Shown here one piece after another: positions 1-7,369 of a DNA stretch of 36,953 bases. Positions within the stretch are counted from its first letter, which is position 1. Every line of letters begins with the position of its first letter. The translations under genes and the position numbers were made by a program. Under the pieces are notes generated by a model. That model had not been told where the DNA came from. It searched no databases and saw only the letters and a list, made by a program, of their open reading frames with translations. The stretch comes from Roseivirga sp. (GTDB lineage Bacteria; Bacteroidota; Bacteroidia; Cytophagales; Cyclobacteriaceae), in the NCBI GenBank assembly GCA_018402485.1, contig JAGYIY010000005.1, positions 1 to 36,953 of the forward strand. The letters are read 5' to 3'.

Positions 1-50
1 TAGTTTCTGGGGGATCCTGAAACAAGTTCAGGATGACGGTGGCTAGGGAT
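1..50. repeat. Palindromic intergenic repeat, copy A (inverted relative to copy B at the right edge)
   Basis: Positions 11-40 are identical to the reverse complement of 36850-36879, and similarity extends over about 50 bp with a few mismatches. Inside the core is a hairpin: ATCCTGAA (14-21), loop ACAAG, TTCAGGAT (27-34). The two copies point towards each other across the whole window. This looks like a dispersed intergenic palindromic element. No protein is encoded in it. Confidence 0.8.
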
Positions 51-222
51 GAGGGGGCGAGGGATCACGTTTTCGATTACCCCCCCCCATCCCCCGTAGA
101 TGAATAATGCGTGAGCCAACAATTTTTTTAAAAAAAAGACGCCTCGACATTGCAGGTATCGATTTGTCGAGTAAATTTACAACTCATTAGAGGTCGCGGA
201 TGTGACTGACGTGGCGAAGCTG
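51..222. other. Non-coding stretch with homopolymer runs and a small hairpin
   Basis: No credible gene is visible. It contains a run of nine C at about 80-88, a T7A8 run at 123-137 and a 7-bp inverted repeat CTCGACA (143-149) / TGTCGAG (165-171). On the minus strand the hairpin is followed by a short T-run, so it resembles a terminator for leftward transcription. However, no minus-strand gene lies to its right that would need one. Confidence 0.4.
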
Positions 223-624
223 TGGGTTAGAGGCTGGAAGTTAGAAGTTGGAAGTTAGAAGCTGGAGGTTGGAGGCTAGAAGTTGGAAGTTGGAGGCTAG
301 AAGTTGGAGGCTAGAAGTTGGGAATTAGAAGCTGGAAGTTAGAAGTTGGAAGTCAGAGGTTAGAAGTTAGAGGTTAGAAGTTGGAAGTTAGAGGTTAGAG
401 GTTGGAGGTGAGAAGTTGGAAGTTAGAAGTTGGAGGTTGGAAGTTGGAGGCTAGAAGTTGGAAGTTAGAAGCTGGAGGCTGGAAGTTAGAAGTTGGAAGT
501 TAGAAGTTGGAGGTTAGAAGCTGGAGGTTGGAAGTCAGAAATTAGAAGTTAGAGGTTAGAGGTTAGAATTTAGAATTTAGAATTTAGAATTAAGAATTAA
601 GAATTAAGAATTAGCAATTAAGAA
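223..624. repeat. Degenerate heptamer tandem-repeat field (GTTGGAA / GTTAGAA / GCTGGAG type)
   Basis: About 400 bp are built almost entirely from 7-bp units. The left part alternates units such as GTTGGAA, GTTAGAA, GCTGGAG and GCTAGAA. From about 560 it turns into TTAGAAT and AAGAATT units. The period stays at 7 while the unit drifts. There are no spacers, so it is not CRISPR, and the open frames through it are only low-complexity. It looks like an expanded simple-sequence array. Confidence 0.85.
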
Positions 625-643
625 CTAACCATTATCGATAAAC

Positions 644-700
644 CTAATCACCCAAAAACCAAATAACCCAACCACCCAACCACCCATTACCCAACAACCC
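644..700. repeat. Short C/A-rich octamer-like repeat
   Basis: Two adjacent CCAACCAC units (668-683) are followed by CCATTACC and related sequence with a period near 8. It resembles the better-preserved octamer array at 791-854, from which it is separated by the AATTAGG array. It may be a decayed older copy of the same array type. Confidence 0.6.
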
Positions 701-706
701 TTAGTC

Positions 707-755
707 AATTAGGAATTAGGAATTAGGAATTAGGAATTAGGAATTAGGAATTAGG
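707..755. repeat. Seven perfect tandem copies of AATTAGG
   Basis: Seven consecutive identical 7-bp units were counted (707-713 through 749-755). Perfect copies next to degenerate heptamers suggest recent expansion by slippage. The array lies about 90-140 bp upstream of the open frame of the DUF6922-like gene, so copy number could change upstream spacing. That role is inference. Confidence 0.9.
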
Positions 756-790
756 ATTTTGTAAAGCGATAACATTTATCCACCAAAACC

Positions 791-854
791 CCAACAACCC
801 AACAACCCAATAACCCAACAACCCAACAACCCAACAACCCAATAACCCATTACC
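791..854. repeat. Octamer tandem array (CCAACAAC / CCAATAAC)
   Basis: Seven 8-bp units (791-846) and a diverged eighth (847-854) were counted. Five are CCAACAAC and two, the third and seventh, are CCAATAAC. The array ends inside the short open frame leading to the next gene, with no ATG, GTG or TTG between the array and the conserved coding sequence. An 8-bp unit changes reading frame with each gain or loss, so copy number could matter if translation starts nearby. Confidence 0.85.
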
Positions 855-914
855 CCTCAACTCAACATAAAAGACCTATCTAAGCACCTGTTTTGGGATG
901 TCGATAAAGATCTG

Positions 915-1154
915 ATGTCTTTTGAAGCACATCATGCATTTATTGTACAGCGCATTTTAGCTTATGGGACATTGGCTGATTTTGAACTGTTGAGAAAGCA
1001 TTTGGGATTAAAGAGAATTGCTGAAATTGCTAAAGGTCTTAGAAATTTAGATCAGGTTACGCTGCATTTTGTTGCTACCATTACCCATACGCCACTAAAT
1101 GAATTTAGGTGTTATACTTCAACACAATCTCTCACGAACTCCATCGACTTTTAA
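915..1154 (+). CDS. DUF6922-like protein, putative antitoxin partner of the AbiEii gene, N-terminus uncertain
   Basis: This small protein resembles the DUF6922 family, often found immediately upstream of AbiEii-type nucleotidyltransferases. Conserved-looking features are FIVQRILAYG near residues 9-18, D22, and a terminal CY. The usual N-terminal motif SKHLFWDVD is also encoded in frame, but upstream of the first ATG (about 879-905). The frame is open back to about 846, and only non-standard codons (ATT at 849, ATA at 867) are available there. The real start may be non-canonical, or the 5' end may have been eroded by the octamer array. It overlaps the next gene by 46 bp in another frame, which suggests translational coupling. 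Family is moderately sure and function is inferred from the neighbour. Confidence 0.6.
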   Translation: MSFEAHHAFIVQRILAYGTLADFELLRKHLGLKRIAEIAKGLRNLDQVTLHFVATITHTPLNEFRCYTSTQSLTNSIDF

Positions 1155-1717
1155 ATGCCATTCAAAGGGATTTCGAAAATTTACCACTGGTAGGAGGCAC
1201 AGCTTTGGCTTTGCATTATGGCCATCGGGAATCTATAGACCTTGATTTTTTTGGTGAGATGACCTATGAAACTGAGGAGATTGTCGATAAGATTAAAAAT
1301 TATGGTGAGCTACAAATCTTGAAAAGATCTAAAAATATTAATGTGTTTCAAATCAATGACATTAAAGTTGATTTTGTAAACTACAGCTACAAGTGGTTAG
1401 AAAATCCCATTCAAGATTCAGGTATCACATTAGCCTCAGACAAAGACATAGCTGCCATGAAAATTGCGGCAATTACCGGTAGAGGGAGTAAGAAAGACTT
1501 CATTGACCTTTACTTTCTGCTTAATCACTATACGCTAACTGAGATGCTGACCATGTACCAGGCCAAATACCCAGATGCATCAATGTTTTTGGCCTTGAAA
1601 AGTTTGACTTTCTTCGAAGATGCTGAAATTGAGCCCATGCCAAAAATGTTGGTTCAGATCAGTTGGGAAAAAGTGAAAGAAAAAATACAACAAGTGGTTC
1701 AGGAGTATTGTAATTAG
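1109..1717 (+). CDS. AbiEii/AbiGii-type nucleotidyltransferase (type IV toxin-like)
   Basis: This 202-residue protein has the signature of AbiEii-like nucleotidyltransferases. GGTALAL at residues 29-35 is followed by R40, S42, D44 and D46, then a third acidic residue D88 in KVDF. The C-terminal half carries DIAAMKIAAI (113-122) and a KKDFIDLYFLL segment. Family members act as toxins that nucleotidylate RNA or other targets and are neutralised by the adjacent gene. The start is GTG at 1109, directly after an in-frame TAG, and it reads the MLxxNTIxxEL opening typical of the family. Overlap with the upstream gene supports a bicistronic pair. It could be a phage-defence or stabilisation module beside the polysaccharide locus. 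Confidence 0.85.
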   Translation: MLYFNTISHELHRLLNAIQRDFENLPLVGGTALALHYGHRESIDLDFFGEMTYETEEIVDKIKNYGELQILKRSKNINVFQINDIKVDFVNYSYKWLENPIQDSGITLASDKDIAAMKIAAITGRGSKKDFIDLYFLLNHYTLTEMLTMYQAKYPDASMFLALKSLTFFEDAEIEPMPKMLVQISWEKVKEKIQQVVQEYCN

Positions 1718-1738
1718 CGGTTAGAAAGCAACTCATAA

Positions 1739-1811
1739 ACAAAAAACACGCGCACAGTGCTCTAAACAAACAACGCATCAACAAAAAACACGCGCGCAGC
1801 GCTCTAAACAA
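1739..1811. promoter_or_regulatory. Paired 31-bp direct repeats with conserved palindromic centre, candidate operator
   Basis: Two 31-bp copies (1739-1769 and 1781-1811) differ at only two positions and are offset by 42 bp, close to four helical turns. Each contains a 9-bp palindrome: GCAC-A-GTGC at 1752-1760 and GCGC-A-GCGC at 1794-1802. The two differences are compensatory, so both palindromes stay perfect. The site lies directly upstream of the winged-helix regulator gene, as expected for an autoregulatory operator. The binding protein is unknown. Confidence 0.45.
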
Positions 1812-1824
1812 CCCAATCCCCCCT

Positions 1825-2349
1825 TTGCTCGAAACCCTTATCTCTTCTAAAACCCGCATCAAACTGTTGATGCGACTTTTCCTCAACCCGGAATCGAGTG
1901 CCTATTTGCGTGGGTTGGCACAAGAGTTCAATGAAAGCACCAACTCGGTGCGCCTCGAGCTCAACCGCTTTGAGGAGGCCGGTATGCTCCATTCCGATAA
2001 AGAAGGCAATAAAAAAGTCTTCAAAGCCAATACCAGCTACCCCCTCTTCGACGACATTCGAAACATCTTACTCAAATACACCGGCCTGCAAGAGGTAATC
2101 GATACAGTGATCGACCAAGTAGGAGCGGTGGAAGAAGTGTACCTGATAGGAGATTTGGCAGAAGGAAAAAACTCCAACGACATTGCATTGGTCATAATCG
2201 GGAACCCCGACCTGGCTTATGTGCAAGAATTGGCGCGCAAAGCGCAAAAGGTGATCCGAAAAAGCATCACCTACACGGTTTATGCACCGAAAGAAACCCC
2301 GGTATTGCTGTTGAATGCGAAGCATTCCTTATTATTGTGGCATGAATAG
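1825..2349 (+). CDS. Winged-helix (ArsR-like) transcriptional regulator of the polysaccharide locus
   Basis: The N-terminal 75 residues form a winged helix-turn-helix: SSKTRIKLLMRLFLNP, then YLRGLAQEFNESTNSVRLELNRFEEAGML, which is a recognition-helix pattern. The C-terminal part (about 95-174) resembles a degenerate nucleotidyltransferase fold, with EVYLIGDLAEGKNSNDIALVI. Such two-domain regulators commonly head Bacteroidota capsule or O-antigen loci, next to an UpxY-like gene, as here. The start used is TTG at 1825, since no ATG is available near the conserved N-terminus. It overlaps the next gene by 8 bp. The likely role is control of the following operon. DNA target and ligand are unknown. 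Confidence 0.75.
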   Translation: MLETLISSKTRIKLLMRLFLNPESSAYLRGLAQEFNESTNSVRLELNRFEEAGMLHSDKEGNKKVFKANTSYPLFDDIRNILLKYTGLQEVIDTVIDQVGAVEEVYLIGDLAEGKNSNDIALVIIGNPDLAYVQELARKAQKVIRKSITYTVYAPKETPVLLLNAKHSLLLWHE

Positions 2350-2857
2350 AGCGTTTGATACCTATTGGACAGCTTTTTACACCAAGCCCAGGAGCGAAAA
2401 GAAAACAGCCAATCGCTTAAAAGAAAAGGGATTCGACGTGTATTGCCCCTGCCAAACGGTACGCAAACAGTGGTCTGACCGCAAGAAAAAAGTAACAGAG
2501 CCCGTCTTTCGCTCTTACCTTTTTGCGCGAATAGATGAAAAAAGTAGGCTAGAAATATTGAAAGACCATGGCATTGTATGCAATGTGTATTGGTTGCGGA
2601 AACCGGCCATTATCCGCGATGAAGAAATGCTGGCCATTCAAAATTTCCTCAGCCACCATGCCGATGTGTCTGTCTTCGCCAAGCACCTGGCACCGGGAGA
2701 GGAAGTAGCCATCGATGGCGGACCCCTCTCCGGACAATCGGGGGTAATCCGAAGCCTACAAGGCAGAAAAGCGCACCTCACCATCGAGTCGCTGGGCATT
2801 ACCCTGCAGGCAGAAGTAGGCATACAGCATTTGACAAAGAAAAAAATAGCCTTATAG
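2342..2857 (+). CDS. UpxY-like NusG-family transcription antiterminator
   Basis: This protein of about 171 residues has an N-terminal NGN domain: WTAFYTKPRSEKKTANRLKE at the start, then a PVFRSYLFARID segment. A C-terminal KOW-like segment contains VAIDGGPLSGQSGVI. In Bacteroides, UpxY proteins are NusG paralogues that let RNA polymerase read through long capsule operons. The very long cassette downstream makes that role plausible. The ATG at 2342, which overlaps the end of the regulator gene, is preferred over the in-frame ATG at 2315, because the extra nine residues do not look like NusG and would deepen the overlap. No UpxZ-like partner was seen. Confidence 0.85.
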   Translation: MNRAFDTYWTAFYTKPRSEKKTANRLKEKGFDVYCPCQTVRKQWSDRKKKVTEPVFRSYLFARIDEKSRLEILKDHGIVCNVYWLRKPAIIRDEEMLAIQNFLSHHADVSVFAKHLAPGEEVAIDGGPLSGQSGVIRSLQGRKAHLTIESLGITLQAEVGIQHLTKKKIAL

Positions 2858-2886
2858 CACAACCTTAAAAAGCGGCCCATTCAGGT

Positions 2887-5502
2887 ATGAAAAGAACCCC
2901 ATCCTTTAAAACCCTCTCCAGAAGCATCCTCCAGATGCTCTTACTCTGTGTTGCCCTGAGCCTGGCGGTAGGCGAACAGGCGAACGCCCAGTCCCTAAGC
3001 GACATGAAGAACATCAAGGTCGATGAGCTGTCAGACGGGCAGATCAGGGGGTACATCCAGCAAGCCGAGGCACGCGGACTCACCGAGAGCCAGCTGCTGG
3101 CCCTGGCCAAACAACAAAATGTACCCGCAGCGGAAATTGCCAAGCTGCAAAGGAGAATTGCCGCCTTAGGCTCAGGAGGGAACACGGCCAAAAGTGGTGC
3201 TGCTACCCAACAAGGGCAAGCAGATAGAGCCGTAACTTCCGTACCGAATGAAGGCGGAAAATCCCTTTCTGCCTACGAAAAAAGCATTTTTGGCTATGCC
3301 CTCTTTCAAAAAAGTGAAATGAATTTCGCGCCCAACCTCAACGTGGCCACGCCCGAAGATTATCAGTTGGGCCCTGGCGATGAACTGGTTGTGGACCTAT
3401 GGGGTGCCACCCAGCAATTGCTTAGGCTTCAAGTCTCCACCGAGGGAACCGTGAGGCCCGAAAACCTTAGCCCCGTGTATGTGAACGGCTTGAGCATAGC
3501 CGCCGCCACCACCAAAATCATCGACCGTTTGAGCCAGATCAACCAAGGCTTGAAACTGAAAAATGGCGAGCAAGGCAAGATCTTTTACCAGGTAAGCTTG
3601 GGGAACATCCGCACCATCAGCATCGATGTGGTAGGCGAGGTCAATGCCCCTGCGCGCTACGAATTACCCGCTTTGGCCACCGTTTACACGGCACTCCACG
3701 CCGCAGGAGGCCCCAATACCGAAGGCACTTTCCGGAACATCAAGCTGGTGCGCAACAATGCATTAATCCGCACCATCGATGTGTATGATTACCTCACCCA
3801 AGGCATGAAACCCAACGACTTGCGCCTGAAGCAAGGCGATGTCATCATCGTGAGCCCCTTTACCCACCGTGTGGAAGTAAAAGGAGAGGCGAAGCGCGAA
3901 GGCCTCTTCGAAATGAAAGCCGATGAGCTGTTCACCGACCTCTTGCAATACGCCGGAGGCTTTACCAGCGAAGCCTACAAAGCCAGGGTAACCATCAACC
4001 GCAACAATGCCACGCAACGTGAAATACAAGACCTGTTGCAAGCCGATTTTGCAGCATTCAAGCTCCAAGATGGCGATGAAGTGACCATAGGGAAAATCCT
4101 CAACCGTTTCGATAACCGCGTATTGCTAGAAGGCGCGACCCTACGCACCGGTGCTTTCCAGCTCACCCCCAACCTGAGCCTAAAAAGCCTGATTGAAAAA
4201 GCTGGGGGCCTTCGTGGCGATGCGTACCTGCAGCGCGCCACCATTTACCGCACCAACCCCGACCTCAGCCAAACCCCCATTCCGGTAGACCTGCAGGCCC
4301 TGTTGAAGAATGAAATCGATGACATTCCCCTACAGCGCGAAGACGTGGTAAGCATACCCTCCCTGTACGACCTGGAGGAAGAATATTACATCGAAATCAA
4401 TGGTGAAGTGTCGGCCCAGGGTGTCTATCCTTATTTCCAAAACATGACCGTGGAAGACCTCATTACCCTGGCGGGAGGCCTAAAAGATGCCGCCGCCCTT
4501 ACAGGCGTAGAGATTGCCCGCCGGAACCGCGGCGAGCCCACCAATGTAGCGGCAGAGATCATCACCTTTGCCATCGACGAAGACCTGCAGGTGCAGGGAG
4601 AAGCCCGCGACCGCACCCTACAACCTTTCGACCAGGTATTCATCCGCCGCTCCCCCAATTACCAGGTGCAGGCGCAGGTATCTGTGGAAGGGGAAGCCGT
4701 AAGCACAGGCACTTTTGCCATCAGCCGCAAAGACGAGCGCATTTCCGACATCATACAGCGCGCCGGAGGCCTTAATCCTTATGCCGATGCGGCCGGGGCC
4801 TTCTTAATCCGCAAAACCGAATTTTCGCAGGCCCGCAGCCCGGCACAAATCTCTCAAGCGCGTTTGGAAAGGCTCAAGGCAAAGATCTTAAACCCTGCCG
4901 ACGGCAGCCTGAACTCCGAAGCACAAGCGCGCCTCAAAGAAAGGCTGCAAGCATTGGAAAACACGCTGGACAACAACACAGGCGACGATGCCCAGGGAGG
5001 TCAGCTCAAAAAGGAACTCTTGGAGGAGGCCGCCAAAAGGGACTCCCTCCTGGCAGACATCGAGATCCGGGAAGAAGAGCCTGTGGCCATCGACCTGGAA
5101 GAAATCTTACAAGCACCGGGCTCCAAATACGACCTGATTGTACAAGCGGGAGATGTGATCTCCATTCCTGGGCGCATGCAAACCGTGCGCATTGCCGGAG
5201 AGGTAAGCTCCCCCTTAAATGTGCGCTACGACAAGGCCTACGGTTTTAAGCAATATGTACAGCAGGCAGGGGGCTTCCGCAAAAGCTCCAAAAAGGTAAG
5301 AAGCTATGTGCAATACCCCAATGGAGAGCGCAAAGGGGTAAGGCACTTTCTGTTCTTTACCCGCTACCCCAGGGTACGCCCGGGCTCCACACTCTTTGTG
5401 GCGAAGAAAGCTGAGAAACAACCCATGAGTGCCGCCCAATGGCTAGGCATTGCAAGTACCATGGCGACACTGGCCTTAACCATTAATCAATTGACGAGGT
5501 AG
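2887..5502 (+). CDS. SLBB-domain polysaccharide export protein (Wza-like outer-membrane exporter)
   Basis: This is an 871-residue secreted protein. A signal peptide (about 1-35, hydrophobic LLLCVALSLAV, ending near ANAQ) is followed by a short helical region. A poly-export domain lies near 150-220 (YQLGPGDELVVDLWG). Six SLBB-type repeats follow, each with a V-x-GE-like opening and an AGG(F/L/P) end. A charged helical insertion (about 650-720) lies between the fifth and sixth repeats. The C-terminus has a hydrophobic helix (QWLGIASTMATLAL). It should form the outer-membrane exit channel for the polysaccharide. It is visibly GC-richer than everything downstream: for example 41 of 60 bases are G/C at 4201-4260. 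It seems to belong to a stable part of the locus shared with the two genes before it. Confidence 0.9.
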   Translation: MKRTPSFKTLSRSILQMLLLCVALSLAVGEQANAQSLSDMKNIKVDELSDGQIRGYIQQAEARGLTESQLLALAKQQNVPAAEIAKLQRRIAALGSGGNTAKSGAATQQGQADRAVTSVPNEGGKSLSAYEKSIFGYALFQKSEMNFAPNLNVATPEDYQLGPGDELVVDLWGATQQLLRLQVSTEGTVRPENLSPVYVNGLSIAAATTKIIDRLSQINQGLKLKNGEQGKIFYQVSLGNIRTISIDVVGEVNAPARYELPALATVYTALHAAGGPNTEGTFRNIKLVRNNALIRTIDVYDYLTQGMKPNDLRLKQGDVIIVSPFTHRVEVKGEAKREGLFEMKADELFTDLLQYAGGFTSEAYKARVTINRNNATQREIQDLLQADFAAFKLQDGDEVTIGKILNRFDNRVLLEGATLRTGAFQLTPNLSLKSLIEKAGGLRGDAYLQRATIYRTNPDLSQTPIPVDLQALLKNEIDDIPLQREDVVSIPSLYDLEEEYYIEINGEVSAQGVYPYFQNMTVEDLITLAGGLKDAAALTGVEIARRNRGEPTNVAAEIITFAIDEDLQVQGEARDRTLQPFDQVFIRRSPNYQVQAQVSVEGEAVSTGTFAISRKDERISDIIQRAGGLNPYADAAGAFLIRKTEFSQARSPAQISQARLERLKAKILNPADGSLNSEAQARLKERLQALENTLDNNTGDDAQGGQLKKELLEEAAKRDSLLADIEIREEEPVAIDLEEILQAPGSKYDLIVQAGDVISIPGRMQTVRIAGEVSSPLNVRYDKAYGFKQYVQQAGGFRKSSKKVRSYVQYPNGERKGVRHFLFFTRYPRVRPGSTLFVAKKAEKQPMSAAQWLGIASTMATLALTINQLTR

Positions 5503-5559
5503 TAAAAGAGAAGTTTTGATTTTGGATATTTGTGGTTATGATAATCTAAATTACTTCTA

Positions 5560-6189
5560 ATGGTACAAAGGGAAGAAACGATTTTGATAGGTTATTCCGG
5601 ACATGGTAAAGTTGTAGCAGAGGCAGTAATAGCCTGCCAAAAAAAGGTGGCTGGGTACATTGATATTGAGGAGAAAACAGATAATCCCTACGGTTTTCCT
5701 TACTTAGGAGGTGATGATAAATTTGATGAGCTTATTGAAAAAGGCTTTAAACAATTTGTTTTAGGAGTGGGGGATAACAAAATAAGGAATAGAATTGCCA
5801 AAAGGGTTGTTGACTTAGGAGGTGAATGCATAACGATTATTCATCCAGACGCCAAGGTGTCTCATCATGTTGCCATAGGTGATGGAACTTTTATAGCAAG
5901 AGGTGCTTGTATAAATCCATTTGTGAATATTGGGAAATACTGTATTATTAATACCAATGCATCTATTGATCATGATTGTTGGATTGAAGAGGCCGTACAT
6001 ATTGCCCCTGCTAGCGCTATTGCGGGAAATACTAAAATAGGTAAGCAGGCCTTTATTGGACTGAATGCCACAGTAATACAAGGGCTAAATATTGGCGTAG
6101 ATGTAATCATTGGTGCAGGTACTGTTGTGGTAAAGGATGTTGTTAAGAACAGTACAATGGTGGGTAATCCTGCGAAGATATTGTATTAA
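5560..6189 (+). CDS. NeuD/PglD-family sugar N/O-acetyltransferase, candidate LegH
   Basis: This 209-residue protein has an N-terminal Rossmann-like nucleotide-sugar domain (ILIGYSGHGKVV, residues 8-19) and a C-terminal left-handed beta-helix of hexapeptide repeats (about 95-205) ending VGNPAKIL. The proposed catalytic base of PglD-type enzymes, a His followed by an acidic residue, is present as DHD (H138). These enzymes acetylate the 4-amino group of UDP- or GDP-bound 2-acetamido-4-amino-trideoxy sugars. Because LegB and LegC follow and no other LegH candidate is near them, this is the best candidate for that step. An O-acetyltransferase acting on the finished nonulosonate is the alternative. 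It is the first gene after the composition drop. Confidence 0.75.
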   Translation: MVQREETILIGYSGHGKVVAEAVIACQKKVAGYIDIEEKTDNPYGFPYLGGDDKFDELIEKGFKQFVLGVGDNKIRNRIAKRVVDLGGECITIIHPDAKVSHHVAIGDGTFIARGACINPFVNIGKYCIINTNASIDHDCWIEEAVHIAPASAIAGNTKIGKQAFIGLNATVIQGLNIGVDVIIGAGTVVVKDVVKNSTMVGNPAKILY

Positions 6190-6202
6190 TATTCTAGATA
6201 AA

Positions 6203-6247
6203 ATATTATTTAATTTAAATAATATATTAAAAATAAAAATATATTTG
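6203..6247 (+). promoter_or_regulatory. Candidate Bacteroidota promoter with overlapping 23-bp palindrome, upstream of wzz
   Basis: TATATTTG at 6240-6247 matches the TAnnTTTG -7 consensus of Bacteroidota promoters. A TTTA at 6214-6217 lies about 22 bp upstream and could be a weak -33 element. Over that position is a perfect 11-bp inverted repeat with a one-base centre: ATATTATTTAA (6203-6213), T, TTAAATAATAT (6215-6225). The geometry fits a promoter with an operator over the -33 region, but all bases are A/T, so chance is possible. Confidence 0.4.
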
Positions 6248-6274
6248 AGAAATGTATGTTTTATTATAAAATAA

Positions 6275-7357
6275 ATGGAAAAAAATAACAGAGATATATT
6301 TCAGCTAATTTCCATACTTTGGCATAGAAAAGTGTTCTTAATGGTTATTATTTTAATTATGGGACTTTTTGGTATTGTCATTGGTCTAATTTCTCCTACC
6401 AAATACGTTTCAAGTATTTCATTTATTCCTGAAACAGATGAGCAGTCTTTACCGGGTGGTCTGGGTGGACTTGCTTCTCTGGCTGGGGTTAGTATTGGAA
6501 GTGGAGGAAATGCATCAAATATTCCACCAATGACTTACCCGCAATTGTTGAATAGTACATCATTCAAAAATGAGTTACTTTCTACTCAATTACCTGAAGC
6601 AGAGGGAGTAATAACATATTATGAATTTCTGAATAATCTCCCAGTTTCAACTTTAGATGTTGTCAAAAAATATACAATTGGCTTGCCAAAATTAATTTTG
6701 TCAAGTGTGAAGAATGAAAAAAATGAAGGGGTCGAGCGAAGTGATGGATTAAACGATTTATTGTTTCTCACTGAAGAAGAAAGTAGTATTTACAAAACGG
6801 TAGAATCTTCTATAAATTATGACTACAATGGGCAAACCAAAGTAGCAGTCATAAATTTTGAGACCAATGATCCTATTTATGCTTCTATTTTGGCGAAAAA
6901 AGTTCATGACTTATTAGAAGAGAAGATAATTAGTATCCGTAATAAAAATGCAAAGAATAAATTAGAATTCATAAGAAAACAGTTTGAGGATAGAAAGCTA
7001 GAATTCGAAAACTTACAAGATGAACTTGCTGAATTTAAGGATTCAAATATTAGTTTATCCTCGAGTAAAACACAAAATGAGCTTCAAAGACTTCAGTCTA
7101 AACTTGATATTGTTCAAAGCGTTTACCAAGAGTTGGCTGTTCAGATAGAACAAGCCAAAATAGAGGTTCAAGAGAATACACCAGTTTTTACTGTTATTCA
7201 AGAGCCTCTTGTTCCTATTTTCAGGACTTCTCCTAAGCGATTCATGTTATTGATTATTTGGTCTTTCATGGGCTTTATATTGGCTTCTTTTATCGTCTTG
7301 ATCAAAGAGCCATTTCAATCAGCAATGTCTTTAATTATGTCTCAAAAAACCAACTAA
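6275..7357 (+). CDS. wzz: Wzz-type chain-length determinant (polysaccharide co-polymerase)
   Basis: This 360-residue inner-membrane protein has the Wzz architecture. TM1 lies near residues 18-38 (KVFLMVIILIMGLFGIVIGLI), followed by a periplasmic domain with an early YVSSISFIPE strand. A long coiled coil lies near 215-300 (KLEFIRKQFEDRKLEFENLQ). A proline-containing segment LVPIFRTSP precedes TM2 near 320-345. There is no C-terminal kinase domain, so it is the short Wzz form rather than Wzc. It sets polymer length together with Wzy. It sits between the acetyltransferase and the legionaminate genes and has its own candidate promoter. No separate Wzc kinase is present in the window. Confidence 0.85.
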   Translation: MEKNNRDIFQLISILWHRKVFLMVIILIMGLFGIVIGLISPTKYVSSISFIPETDEQSLPGGLGGLASLAGVSIGSGGNASNIPPMTYPQLLNSTSFKNELLSTQLPEAEGVITYYEFLNNLPVSTLDVVKKYTIGLPKLILSSVKNEKNEGVERSDGLNDLLFLTEEESSIYKTVESSINYDYNGQTKVAVINFETNDPIYASILAKKVHDLLEEKIISIRNKNAKNKLEFIRKQFEDRKLEFENLQDELAEFKDSNISLSSSKTQNELQRLQSKLDIVQSVYQELAVQIEQAKIEVQENTPVFTVIQEPLVPIFRTSPKRFMLLIIWSFMGFILASFIVLIKEPFQSAMSLIMSQKTN

Positions 7358-7369
7358 GAATTAAATATT

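Noticed and set aside
143..171. Stem-loop with a T-run on the minus strand, read as a terminator
   Set aside because: No minus-strand gene lies upstream of it inside the window, and the stem is only 7 bp with a 15-nt loop.
223..860. Possible CRISPR array or repetitive protein gene
   Set aside because: The repeats are 7-8 bp, contiguous and without unique spacers. Open frames through them are only low-complexity and have no credible start.
2315..2341. Upstream ATG as the start of the UpxY-like gene
   Set aside because: The added nine residues do not resemble NusG proteins and lie wholly inside the regulator gene. The ATG at 2342 fits better.
3763..5439. Several minus-strand open frames opposite the exporter gene
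   Set aside because: They are shadows caused by high GC content. None has a recognisable motif, and the plus-strand frame is a clear SLBB protein.
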